A stretch of DNA of 64,000 nucleotides from Gambelia wislizenii (Eukaryota; Chordata; Lepidosauria; Squamata; Crotaphytidae). A program made the position numbers and the translations under genes. The notes under the pieces were generated by a model, which ran no database searches, was not told where the DNA came from, and saw only the letters and a list, made by a program, of their open reading frames with translations. The stretch spans positions 195,531,809-195,595,808 of the forward strand of contig JAUMIR010000002.1 of the NCBI GenBank assembly GCA_030847615.1. The letters are read 5' to 3'. Shown here in pieces: positions 11,601-25,300 of this stretch. Every line of letters starts with the position of its first letter. Within the stretch, counting starts at the first letter, position 1.

Positions 11601-13313
11601 TGCTCACTCCTCAAATCCACCTGCAAATAGAGCTTCTCTCCTCTAGGACCACCACCCATGCCCAAACACATGTGTATGTGCCTTCAAATTGCCTGTAGAC
11701 TGATGGCAATCCCATTAATTTCATAGGGGTTCCTTAGGCAAGGAATGCTCAAGAGGCTATTTTCCCAGTTCCTTCTTCTGAAATATAGCTACAGAACCTG
11801 GTATTCATTGGCAGTCTCCCACCCAATACTAACCAGAGCTGACCCTGCTTAGTTTCCAAGATCAGATTGGTGCCTTTAAAATCATCTCTCCATTCTCTCC
11901 CTAGCTAGCAGGCCATGGGATTTGAATGCTGGAAGTGGTGATGGTGGGGGGGCTGTAATGCTTTGCTGCCACCTCTGGTCCCAATCAGAATCAGGATATC
12001 AGCACCTAAATTTTGCATCACAACAAGAGATGAAATGTCTGGGATTTCTTTCTGCAATGTGAGATGCATATGCTGGGGCTCAATCCAGATCACGACCAAG
12101 GCAGAAGTCCTCCTACTCTCACCTCATACTGATACATACTGGGGATCTTGGACTGACCATTTCTTTAAACAATTCTTAAACTTTGTTCTCCTTCCAGCCC
12201 CCTCGTCACACACCCTCCCTCACAGTCTTTCCACAGCCAGAGAGGATGCTCCCTGCCAACCCAGCATATTGCCCCCCCTCCTTTTTTTGAGAGACAGACT
12301 GAGCATGTTTCAGATTAAAATGCTGGCCTCCATTGTAACTTTCTAAGAATGCCTTGGGGTCTATCTCAGAGGATTTTGAAGAAATATGAGGCTGGAGGCC
12401 AGTCTTTTAACTTGGCAGCACACCCAGCCTCCCTATAAAAGGAAATACAAATAACTCACAATACAGTTTTTTCTTCTTCTAAGAAGTGGCAAGGGTCCCT
12501 GGTGGGAGCCAAGCATCCATCACACAGTGAAGGAGAGACTCAAGGCACTAGTAATTGTTCAAAACCTAGTGTGGGGTCAAGAACACTTACATTGCCTCTT
12601 TCCCGTATCCACATACCTGGCATTTGAAACTTTTTAGGTACTCTGTTCCAACCAGGTCTTCTCGTTCAAATCCAGGTGCCTTCTTATAGCTGCTGGCTGC
12701 AGTTATTGAATCTGATGGGAAACCAATGCTTTCCAAACTATGGGGTTTTCCAATGGCACCAGGAGGGGACCCACATATATTAGACGGGCTTCCAAGAGTG
12801 CTATTCCTACAGAGAATCTAACAGAAGAGGGAAAACAATAGAAGTCACACCACAGGAGGGATATAGTGTGCAGTTACTAATTCATAAGATTATAACATTC
12901 TATCTACACTATTGCAGAAGGCCTTCACAGGAAAAACTTCTAGACAGCTATGTTGGCTGGGAACACAACATTACTTCAGGTTTCATATAAGGCACTCTTG
13001 CTTTAGTATCTCAGAAATGCCAGTACAGTACTAGAGCAGTAGTATCCTGATCCCAGAGACAGCATGCCTTCTTGCAGCCTTCCACAGTTCTCACTCAATT
13101 CACATGACTGAACCAAGTTCTCGGTGCTGTCTTGTGTGAGAATTACAAACAAGAACAGCCATCAAAACCCCAGTGTGGACCTCTAGTAAAAGATCTAGTT
13201 GATTCTTCAGAATACTGGAAGTCTATTTTAATTTCATAAATGGTTTGTAATGGTTTGTTAAATTGACCATTTGTAAGCCGCTCTGATAGCTTTTGTGGCT
13301 GAAGAGCAGGGTA

Positions 13314-13348
<35 letters not shown>

Positions 13349-16300
13349 AAATACTTATGTTTGGGAAAAATGTATCAAAAATAGATTTTCCTTGGGTTTT
13401 TTCCAGGCTATGAGGCCGTGTTCTGGAAGAGTTTCTTTCTGACATTTCACCTGCATCTGTGGCTGGCATCTTCAGAGAATGGTTGGGTAGGAGTGTATGT
13501 GGAGTTTATATGCTGTGAACCCCTGTTGGGGAGTAAATGTAAATTTGTGTAATTGAATGGTTAGTTTCTGGGTATAGAAATGCAAGGCTCGTTAGTGTCT
13601 ATTTGGCTAATGGTTTGTTGATGGGCCATTATCTGCTGGGAATCCCCCTGTCCCTGGGTGGAATTCTTTTGTAAGTGTTGAGTTTTGATTCTATTATGTT
13701 TCAAAACTGGGAGCCAGATTTTGTTTACTTTTAAGGTTTCTTCTTCCAGTTGAAGTTGTCCAGGTGTTTGTGGATTTCAATAGCTTCTCTGTGCATTCTG
13801 ACATGATAGCTGTTGGCCTGGTCTAGAATTTCTGTCTATCAAAAAAGTGTGGTCAATTTCTATTTCAGAAAACTATCAGTTTTGGAAGAGTACAAAGCAC
13901 CTTTACCTGAATCAAACCTCTACCTATATCTTTTGTTAAAACAGATCCTCTGCATCTTTTTTCCCTTCCACATCCTTAAGTGCCAGATGTTGCACTCCTC
14001 CTTGATTCAAAATGTTTAACTAATGTACTTATTTATTTAAATATTTATTCCGCTCCTTCATAGAAAAACACCCAAAGTGGGTCACAAAGGCAAAAAGGAA
14101 ACTATTCAAAGCTTTTAAAATTTTAATGTTGCCTCTCATTTTCATGGGGCTTAAAAGCCTTAGGCCACTAGATTCCTACCCACACTGTCAGTAGGAACAA
14201 CCTCTTGATGGTTATAGGACAAATCACAGCAATGAGAATATCCAGATGTTCCTAGTATTTTTGCACAACTTGGGATAGATAACTTGCAGGTTATCAGTTT
14301 TATTACATATACAGAGCCACTCCATGTTATCAATGCAGCACTGTACATAAGGGAATGAAAGCAAATACATCTACAACAAGGTGTCTACCTTCTCCAGTCT
14401 GGTGCCATCCAGATATTTTGGATTACAACTCCCATCAGTCCCTGCCAACACAGATAGTGGTGAGGGACCATGGGCATCCAATCTGGATGCTATCAGGTTA
14501 GGGAAGGGAGAATATGCCTAGAAAGAGCTTTGTTTATTGGTCAGGAAATCTGTGCTTACTATGCACTTCTGCATATATTTGTTATCATAAGAGCTAGAAG
14601 CTTTTTTTAAAAAAATGAAAGCTCACATCTCAAGAAGCTAAACTCCAAGACCATACTCTGTGTGTATAACTAAGGCACAAATAGATAGCACTGGTTACAA
14701 GAAATTCTGAAGCCATTGGGGGCGAGGGACTTTTCCAGTTTGTTTCTTTTCTTCTTCTTTTTTTTAAACAAAAAATGGAAGTTTTTAGAAAGACTGAATT
14801 TGATATTAACACTCTTTACAAATTGAAAGTTATTCTGTTACTTTAAGAACATAAAATGTATTACATGTATTTTTGTTTGGCATAACATCATGTCTGGTAT
14901 ATTAAAAGTACAGTTTATTCAGACCAATTCATTTTCATTTTTTCATTTTTGGTTACAAATGGATTAACAAATTCCTGAATGTAAGCAAGGGGATCTTGTA
15001 ATCTATGAAAGCTTATGATACAACTTCTTTCTCTCAGTTTAAGTTTCAAAGGTGCTACAAGATCACCTTGCTTACTGATATTCCAGGCTAACACAGCTAT
15101 GTCTTTGAGAGGTCCTGGATTGTAAGACCTTTTTGGTTTTGCCAGTTTATAAGGAACAGGCAAAACAAACTAACAGCCCCCTGACACACACACACAAAAA
15201 CCCACCAGTAAAAACAGAAGAAACCATTAATATTAGTAAAACAGACAAGAGCCTGTCCCCTTTATTCCATAATCTAATTTATTTCAATATTTTTAAATTT
15301 TCAGTTTTTCTGGGAAAAATCAGCCTTGAGGGGGAAAATCAGTAGGGTTTTTTTTTCTAATCCCCCCCCCCATTTTTTCTGAGTCTTTACCTCTCTATTT
15401 ACTACAGTCTGAAACATGAAACATGTGGCTTGAATTAAGTAAGATTGACTGGTGGCAGAATGGTACAGCAATGCCTTTCAGCCAACCAACACAAGACATG
15501 TAACGCCTTCACCTGCTCTGCAGTGAGAGATGATACTTACTGTAGTGGATGTGGGACTAGTTGGGAGAGTTCCTGGTTTATTCCATACCTACAGTGCAAT
15601 GACAAAACCAAATACAGGTTATAGGTTATTTATTTCAACAGTATATTTAGCTTTAATCAATCACATGTAATTCTCATAACTATAATTAATTAATTAATTT
15701 AACCCTGCTTGCAGGCTACATATAGAGTCCATCAGAGTGGTAAAACAGCTCACAAACAGGTACTTCAGTATGGGGCAGGAGAGGTGGGTTCATGAAGTAT
15801 TACAATGTACTCACCATAAAGCAAAAGATAAAAGCTTGTCCTTTCCACTAGGTAGCAGTAAGTCTGCTTTTAAAGTATAGTTTGATATAATTCACTAGAA
15901 ATATGCAAGGCTGCTGAGGAACAATTAGAACTTATTGCTAGCAAAAACATGAAAACAGAAGGCAAGATGCCCCAGGTCAACTGCTACAAACACATAATTG
16001 TACGCAAGCAATAAATATTTATTTAGGAGTAGTTACATTACCATTATTCACAAACAAGCGTTTCAGATTAGGCCTAAAACAACAGAGCGCAACAGCCACA
16101 GTAGAGATATCACCTTTCCTGTTGCTCTTAGAGCACCTTATCTCAGAAGGAGAAAAGAAAAGAAAAAGGCAGGCATTGCAAGAATTTGCAAGGGTTTGAC
16201 AAAAGAATACTTCCTAAATGAGACAGATTCTAAGAAGGAAGTATTACACCAGTTTTATATTTTCAGAGAAAAGCCCTTGGCCTCTCCATATGGCGGTTCG

Positions 16301-19300
16301 GAAATGACTTCAAGTCAACTTAAAGCAGCTCAGCTTATTTAATCCAGTTTGAAAGTTGCAGTTGTGATTTAAGCCTGTACCATTATGCTCCTTCAAAATC
16401 TGAGGGAACAGATGGAAACCTGCTTCCTATCTCCCCCCTCCTACCTCCCAAACCCTTTATGGAAAAATATACACAAGGGTCACCTAAACCAAAGCCTTTG
16501 GGCTAGAGGGCTCTAGAAGATATCTGCATTTAGAGAGGTGTGTACCATACATTGGCAAAGTGCAGAGAACAAGACCTTTCTAACAGCTCTACGTACATTG
16601 CTAAGGTCGGGAGCTTGTGGACTAGAAGGGCTGACAGGAACAGAATCACCTGCTGCAGAGGGCATATACATTACAGGGCCAGCTTGTGTTGGGCTAGAAA
16701 CAGCCGACGTTGGCTGTAAATCTTCACTAAGAGGAGGTTCTGTAAGGGATACAAAAAAAGAAGATAAAAAAATTTAAGTACGCAAATAAATGAAAATAAC
16801 TTGCACAGCTTGGGTAAGAGCAGACACTACACAGATCTAGAACGGGCAGCTCTATGCTGCATATCTCCCATTTATAGCCATCTACAAACCAGCATAGATG
16901 AGAAAAGAAACCATCATGGGACCAAGAGTCTACTCAACATCTTTTGGTTTTTCCTGTAAGGACATTAATACAGAATGGCTTACCAAATTATTCATCCCCA
17001 AGATTTACTTTAATCAGGATTCCCATCTGTGACGTTCCCTAATGGAATCTAGAAACATCTTGCTGCTGATAAACTTGTGTTCTGTTTCTAAAGCATGTAA
17101 TTTAAATGAATTTACTTCTAACCATACATGCTCATTGTCTAAATTGTTTATTCTCAACTTTTGGCCTTCCAGATGTTTTGGACTTCAGCTCCCAAAAGCC
17201 TGACAGAATGGCTAGGGGTAAAGAATTTTGGGAAATGAAGTTCAAAAACATTTGAAGAATCAAAGATTAGAACCACTGGCTTACAGACCAAAAAAAAAAA
17301 AAAAAGCACTGCTGGATCAGACCAAAGGCCCAACAAGTTCAGCATCCTGTCTCTCCAACAATGGCGAACAAGATGCTTCCAGAAAGCCCTTGAACAAAGG
17401 AACAGTCCTCCTCTTCCACGCTTTCTCCCAGCCTTTAAAACTGTGAGTTCTGCTTACCCACCAATCCTTTTGGAAAGAAACAACTCACAGAATGAATTTG
17501 GTGTTGAGTTCTGAATGCCCAGATAGTGTTAGAGCGCTAGTACTGACTTAAGTATGGGTGGGGGAATGGAATTATCTTTAGAAAAATCCACTGCTACTGA
17601 CAGGAAACAATAGGACAATTCACGTAGTGGAAATTATTGTTCATGTATTTATTTAAAATATTTATATGCTGTCCTAGGTTGGCCAAAGACAGCACACAAT
17701 CTATCCAATAAAATCCTACCACATAATGAGGCAGCAAAATTCATAGAGTTAACAAACAATGACAGTAAAAACATCCAGCCCAAACAGCTGTAAAATCTAA
17801 CACACAACTGCAGCTAAAACCTGAGAACAAATCCATAAAACAGAGATGGGAATCATGAAGACATCCAGAGGTTGTTGAACTCCAACTCTCAGTATTCCTC
17901 ATCACTGGCAATGCTGAATAGGAATGCTGGGAAATGCAGCCCAACAACATATGGCAGATTGAATGATTCCTATCCCTGCTACAAAACATCACTGGGAAAG
18001 ACAAGACAAAATAGGTGTGTTTTTTGTATCGCTCTCTGGCTTTTCTTCGCAAACAAAGATTCAGGAAGGACTCATCCCACGCTTTCTGCAAGTGCGCTGA
18101 TGACTAAAAAGGCCAATCCGAGATAAACACGTCCGGATGCAGAAAGCACAGCAGAAGGTCTCCCTGGATGATGTTTCTAGGTTGTGATTCTTTCTGCGTT
18201 GTCATTTCTCTTCAAGACTTGTTCGTCGTGAGTTCTCAAATAAGGCTGCAGCATTGTGGATAGTGTGTCTCCATGCCTCCCAATGTAAGGCCAGGGCGGA
18301 CCATTGTTGGTGATCAATTTGGCCAAGCCTGAGATCATAGAATCATAGAATTGTAGAGTTGGAAGAGACCACGAGGGCCATCCAGTCCAACCCCCTGCCA
18401 CGCAGGAAATCACGATCAAAGCACCCCTGACAGATGGCCATCCAGCCTCTGTTTAAAGACCTCCAAGGAAGGAGACCCCACCACGCTCCGAGGGAGTGTG
18501 TTCCACTGCCAAACAGCTCTTACTGTCAAAAAGTTTCTCCTAATGTTGAGGTGGAATCTCTGTTCCTGGAGCTTGCATACATTGCTCCGTGTTCCAGTCT
18601 CTGGAGCAGTAGAAAACAAGCCTGCTCCATCCTCAACGTGACACCCCTTCAAATACTTAAACAGAGCTATCATATCACCTCTTAACCATCTTTTTTCCAG
18701 GCTAAACATACCCAGCTCCCTAAGTCTCTCCTCATAAGGCATCGTTTCCAGACCTTTCACCATTTTAGCTGCCCTTCTCTGGACATGCTCCAATTTGTCA
18801 ATATCCTTTTTGAATTGTGATGCCCAGAACGGGACACAGTATTCTAGGTGAGACCTGACCAAGGCAGAATAGAGTGGCACTGTTACTTCCCTGGATCTAG
18901 ACACTATAGTTCTATTGATGCAGCCCAAAATCACATTGGCCTTTTTATAGGCCCCATCACACTGTTGACTCATGTTCAACTTGTGGTCTACTAGGACTCC
19001 TAGATCCCTTTCGCACGTAGTCTCGTTCAGCCAGGTCTCCCCCATCCTATATCTATGCATTTCATTTTTCCACCCTAAGTGCAGTACCTTACATTTCTCC
19101 ATATTGAATTTCATTTTGTTAGCTTTGGTCTAGCTCTCCAGTCTATCCAGGTCATTCTGAATTTTGATCCTGTCCTCTAGGGTATTAGCTACTCCTCCTA
19201 ATTTGGTGTCATCTGCAAATTTGATAAGCATGCCCCTAATTCCCTCACATCCAAGTCATTGATAAAGATGTTGAATAGTACTGGACCCAGGACAGAACCC

Positions 19301-22300
19301 TGTGGCACCCCACTGGTCACATCTTTCCAAGACGAAGAGAAGCCACTGCTGAGCACCCTTTGGGATCGGCCAGTCAACCAATTACAAATCCATTTAACAG
19401 TTAACTTGTCTAGCCCACACTTCACAAGCTTGTTTGCAAGAATGTCATGGGGAACCTTGTCAAAGGCCTTACTCAAATCAAGGTATGCAATATCCACAGC
19501 GTTTTCTTCATCTACCAAGATGTTGTTTCAGGGAATCCTTGTATCGCTTTTTTGGAGCGCCCCTCTTACGCTGACCCATGGCGAATTCACCGTAGAGTAC
19601 TATTTTTGGGAGGCAATGCTCCTCCATCCTAGAAACGTGCCCTGCCCAGCGCAGCTGTGTTCTGAATATCATGGCCTCAATGCTGGTGATCCCTGCTTGC
19701 TCAAGGACCATAATATATATTACATATAACTTGGTCTGGCATAAAATCATCATGTTTAAATATATTAAAAGTACAGTTCATTTTAAAAAATAATAACAAC
19801 TTAATTTTACTTTTTTAAATGTTATTTTTTGTCAAAATGGAGCTACGAGGTCCTCAATTGTAAGGAACACCTAAACTATAAGGAACATCTTTGGTTTGCC
19901 AGTTTATGAGAAGTAGGCAAAAAACCCCAAGATAAAGAAAAGAAACAATCCATATTAATAAAGCAAAGAAAATCATTTTCTCTCCTCTAGTCCACCATAG
20001 TGCCAAACAGACATCAAGTGCTCATTCCCAAAAAAACTGAGAAAAGGAACCAAGACCAGGAATTGCAATAATGTGATATACTGTATATAGTCTATCTACT
20101 GTGTACAGATAAAAGTCTATCTGCTGCAAGTTTATAGAAATTATGTGGGGCAAATAAATATATGAACACCTTAATTTAAATATTTTATTCACTATTCTAA
20201 AGAAAATGTCCCATAATCCCTTTCTCAATTTTTCCAGAAAAAAATGGCCCCAGGAACAAAAAGGGGAAAGCATGCTCTTTAAAAAAAAGTATTTTTCTGC
20301 CTGGGCTTCACATCTCTAGTTACATGTAGATGTTAAACAGCATGGAAAGCAAGTTTGAACCTTACAATATCCCGCATACTAATGGCCATTGATTGAAACA
20401 GCAGCACATTGTCAAATTGCTCTTCCAGGAAGGACCAGAACTACTGAAACAACAAGCCTGGAAACCTAACCCAGGTAAGAGAGCAGGTCTGATATTATTC
20501 AAAGATGCTAAGAGGTCCAGAAGAACCAATAGGTGTGAGCTTTCCCTGTCCATTCATCATGTAACTCATCTATCATCCTATACAGCAAATTTGATCCTGT
20601 GTGGTAAGACAGCTGAAATAAAAGGATCTAAATCTGGTTACTTAAATGAATGCCTTAAACTGGAGACACCATACACCATCCCTCAAGGAGGGACTGAATA
20701 CCCTGATTTAACAAGCCAAGATGAGAGATGATGAAGTATTATCTTAATCAGTTTATTCCTGCCATCAGGTCACGCAAAGTGAAAGGTATCCATAATAATA
20801 GGGCAAGATGGTGTATTAGGCTTTGCCATCTCTGACTCCGGACCATTTCATACTACACAACTGCAGCACTATGATTCCACTTCAACTGCCATAGGTGTCT
20901 CCTGAGGAACCCTGGGGTTTGCAATTTGGTCAGAGGTATGGCAGGAGCTCCCTGGCTGAGAATTCTGAATACCCCTCCCTAAACAGCAAATCCCATGATT
21001 CTATAGGAAGTTGCCATAGCAGTTAAAGTGGAATCATAGCACTATAATTTTGCAGTGTGAAAAGGCCTTCTGTAAGAACAGAGTCTGCTTAGAAAAGTGT
21101 TAACTGATCCTCTAAAGGATATCTGCTTCTCCACAGCAATGCCCTGCTATATCAAGGACGTCTTGCAAGTGTTTTTTTTTTTTAAGGTAGGTGGAATCCT
21201 CATCTCCTCTAACATTTTGTATAGAATGGAACAAGTAGGATTTTGCTCCTCTTTCTTCATTATCAGGGTAAATAACAGAACAAAAAGCTGTTTCTTTTGC
21301 TCCACAAAAATGAACTACTGTACACGTTCACAGCCGCTGACAGCCAAACTGCAACTCTAAACTACCCACACCAAAACACTGACACTTCCTTAACTAGCCA
21401 CTGGATGTCACTTCTGCTTTGACATAGTACATTCAGAGGTAACACCATTTAGTGGCTACAGAATCCTTTAAAAAGTTATGGTTACATTATGTAAAATAAA
21501 ATGTACTATAATTTAACTTGGATGCTTTCACATTACTTGGAGTGGGCAAGTGGAAGGCAAAAGTTATTTGTTTTGTTTGCTTTTTGCTTGATCCAACAAG
21601 CAAATGTCACTCTGAATGAGGGACACATGAATCTGTCCAATTCAGGTTCAGTCCATTGCTTACTTTTTTAGTCTTACACTCATTTCGTATGCTATTTTCA
21701 CTAGTGCACATATTTGTATGTGTCACCCAAAATATGCATTTTGTACACTTTTTTTGATTGCTGAAATTCAGAGAAGAAGAAACACTGCAAGATTAGTGTA
21801 CTTTGGTTCATGCTGGTTTGGGAAGTGCAAATGAGATAAGATCACATTAAACTGCAAATCTAGCACCTCTATCCTAAGCCCACAGCTGAGACTTTACTGT
21901 TAGATAAAGAAAAGCCTACATACGTTCTACATGTGCAAAGGCACAGAAAGGTCCTCGAGGACAGCTGCCAGACTGTTGCATGTCATTACATTTTGTTGAT
22001 TTGTAGATCTGGAAAAACAGAGGAAAAAGCAGACTTGTGTCAAGAGAGAACTGATCATACTTACTTACCTGTTATAGGTTTTTAAAGAGATTGAGGGTGC
22101 ATCCACACAACACAAATAATCCAGGTTGAAACTGGATTATTTGCCATGACTCCTTCCTAAGAAATCCTGGGATTTGTAGTTTGGTGGGGGAACCAGCAGT
22201 CTTTGGTAGAGAAGGCTAAAGACCTTGTAAAATTACAAATGCCAGGATTCAATAGAAAGGAGCCATGGCAAACAATCCAGTTTCAAACTGGATTATTTGT

Positions 22301-25300
22301 GTAGTGTGGATAAGGCCAGAAAAATATATCAAGAAATCCAACATGTGATGTCCCTCCAGTTACCCTTTCACTCTGTAGCCAGAATCCTCCTGATGATTTC
22401 TGATTTAAAAATGAGTCATGTATGTGTAAGCGCTTCCCTGGACACTGTGCAAGAAGGTATATAGTACCTCCTTGTGCAATGAGTCCCAATTTTGGAAGAT
22501 AATGGAGTGTTAGTAATAGTAGTACAGCTGGCGCTCTGTATCCGCAGATTCTGCATCCATGGAATCAATCGTCCATAGCTTGAAAATATTTGTTAAAAAT
22601 TCCAAAAAACAGGCCTCGATTTTGCCATTTTATATAAAGGACACCACTTTAGTACACCACTGTATATAATAGGACTTGAACATCCACATATTTTGGTATA
22701 CACGGGGGCTCCTGAAACTAAACCCCAGCAGATACCAAAGCCCCACCATAGTAGTACTAATAGCTCTTGTTATTATTACTATTATTTTCTTCAGCTGTGT
22801 GCTGTGTGCTTCAGCTGTTGCCTCACCCCAAAACACTACTGACTGGCTGCAAGAGGTAGAGCTTTGCCATACTGTCACATGGCTGGCAGCCATTGTTCTC
22901 CCAGGCTTCCATGAAAGTACCAGGTGGAGATTTGCACTCTGCCAGTTTTAAATAGGATCTTGATCTATGAGTCAGTTCGAGCACCTGAACTGACATTATT
23001 ACCATGGAAACACAGCCATCAATACATTTAATTAGACCTACAGCACAAGCCCATTCCCGTCTACTCAAAAGTAAGTTCAATGGGACTTAGTTGCAGACAA
23101 GTGCATATAGCAGGGGTGGGCAATTTCCAGAGTTCCATGACTATAAATGACCCCGCTGGACTTCAGAACACTGCCCCCATGAGTTCCTCCATTTTTTTCA
23201 TTCAACATAAAATGGCCTCTCATACCCTCTAGAGCAGTGCTACTCAAAGTCATGGTCCCTGGACTGCTGCTAGTCCCTGAACCATTCCCCCACAATCCCT
23301 GGAAAGTTTCCAAGAAAGAAAGAAAAAAATATATACCTAATGGAAACAAATTTAGTGCTAGTCTCTGGCACACTGAAAAACATCAGACAGCCTGAGAAGC
23401 ACTGTACTAGCGGATACAGGGATAATTATGCCATGTTTTTGATTCGCTAAAGCCTGTTTTGAGACTGGGGAAGGGGCACTTTCCCTCCCTCATACGAGAG
23501 GTTACTGAAAGCTCATGATCTCAAGCCATTTCAGCACTCCAAGATCCTGGTTTCCCTTGCAGTATAAGAAGTAAGTAGTATAACCTACTAGCTCCTGTAT
23601 ATCACAGCATCCCAGGTGTTCAACAAGAAAGAATGGTAACTCTTACCTCTGGGTGAAACTGCTGCTCTGTGCGGGTGTGACAGTACTGGCATGCATCTCC
23701 ATTGTCACACTTACTGGGATCTCCCCACTCATCGCCATGTTTCACACTAGGACAGGGGGAGGATCTGCACAAACAACAAGGCAATAGATCAGAATCAGAA
23801 GACCAAGCCTGACTCGGTAACATCCAGTAGGCTTTCTCCTGGAAAGAGATTTCGTGCCTACCATTTCCCAAAACTCTTGTCATTAAATTCTTTATCTTGT
23901 GTTACCTTTACTGTTTGCCATATGGCCTTCTGCAAAGATGTGAAAGATTTTATTTCATTATCCAAGGTTATATACAAATGATTTCAGCTCACATTGAACT
24001 AGTAAGTTTCAAGGATATGGTTGAGTTAGAGCTTAACACTAAAATGCTTGGGGGGATCTGAATCATTACCCTGAATAGGGCATTTTTTCTTCTTTTCAAA
24101 AGAAGAAAGCTCACAGCCACAGAAGCAGAAGACATGGTGAAAAATCACTGCTTATCAACATATAGTTTAAATAGGCAGTATAGAAGCATTCTTGAAACTT
24201 ACATCTTAGAGAGGTGTTATCTCACTGAGACTTCTCTCTGAAGGAGTAAGTTTTGACATGCAGCACAATTTTTATGTGGAAGCAAGTGATTTCCACTCTG
24301 CATAGTATTATCTCAGTAAAATGACCGAGCCTGCATTGTGTAGTGGTTTCAGTGCTAGACTAAGACTCCAGAAGATGATGGTTGAAATACGGATGACCTT
24401 GGGCAAATCACAGTCTCTCAGCTTGAGAGGAAGGCAAGGGTAAACCTCCTCTGAATAAAGCTTGAAAGAAAGCCCTATAACAGCACTGCCATAAGTTGGA
24501 GTCAACTTGAAGGCACGTAGTAACAATGACAACTAATCCTCAGAGTTTAATTCCAAAGGGAGTTCAGTGCTCTCAGCTGGACCAGTAGTGCTCTCAGCTG
24601 GACTAACAGTTCTAGAACTGCAAGTTAGAAGAGAAGATGATACTGGTGGAGCCCCACTTGTAACAAAGAGGGCCACATAATCACACTGTAACTTATCTAC
24701 TACACAGATTATTTCATTTATGTCTTGACAAAAGGAAGTTATCACATTAAAGGTATACTAGAGGGTTCAATAGACTTGAAGACATTCATCCTAAGCATAA
24801 CCTAGGGCAGGATCTTTTGCAAATTTGATCCATCTAATAACCAGCTAGTTTGCAGTATAGCCTCCTACCAATCTAAGTTTAGAATAAAGCTACCTCCAAA
24901 AAGAAGAAAACTCAAAGTCTTTGGTTCCATGTCAGGTCTAACTCCAGGACTTGAAGAACTCTACCTGTACTTATGTTTCCTAGGACTTCGTCTTCTATCT
25001 TTGCTATTATGGTAGTAAGGACAGGCATAACCCTGGCGACAGAGACGTGGGGGCTTCTTACATTGTTCTGTTTTGTAGTTTCCTAAAACATATGTTGTAT
25101 CTGTGAAGACAGATGTAACTGGTTAATGCAAGAAGACAGGCATACTGCTTCCTAGATGAAGACCCCTAAGAGAAGAGGAATGGGAAGTCCAAGAACAATG
25201 GACACCCCTGTGTAAGATCCTAAATAACTCACCTTGCCACCTTGGCTCTTCACTCAGTATTTTCTCTATCATAGCATGGCTAGCGGCAACTGCAGATTGA

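Larger units (their letters stand above)
9911..12616 (-). other. UNK intron with BovB-like and 5S-SINE insertions
   Basis: This contains a BovB/RTE-type ORF2 end (10864-11095), a 5S-derived SINE (11668-11880), and short direct repeats such as the doubled AATCAGAAAATGG near 11190-11215. No additional exon is recognised. Confidence 0.7.
12818..15540 (-). other. UNK intron with Penelope and unclassified repeats
   Basis: This holds a short LINE-type tail with (AAAT)n, a Penelope 3' fragment, a family-A MITE and a copy of an unclassified dispersed repeat. The remainder shows nothing I recognise. Confidence 0.7.
16740..21923 (-). other. UNK intron dominated by nested LINEs and MITEs
   Basis: This is the 5.2-kb intron between the last zinc-finger exon and the linker exon. 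It carries two family-A MITEs, a truncated LINE split by CR1 (18035-19707), repeat X copy 2, and a hAT MITE (20860-21065). No UNK exon is missing in this span because flanking phases match. Confidence 0.75.
22009..23646 (-). other. UNK intron with three MITEs
   Basis: This holds MITEs at 22096-22318, 22524-22740 and 23235-23404, plus a (TAT)n-like patch near 22770. Nothing else is recognised. Confidence 0.7.
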
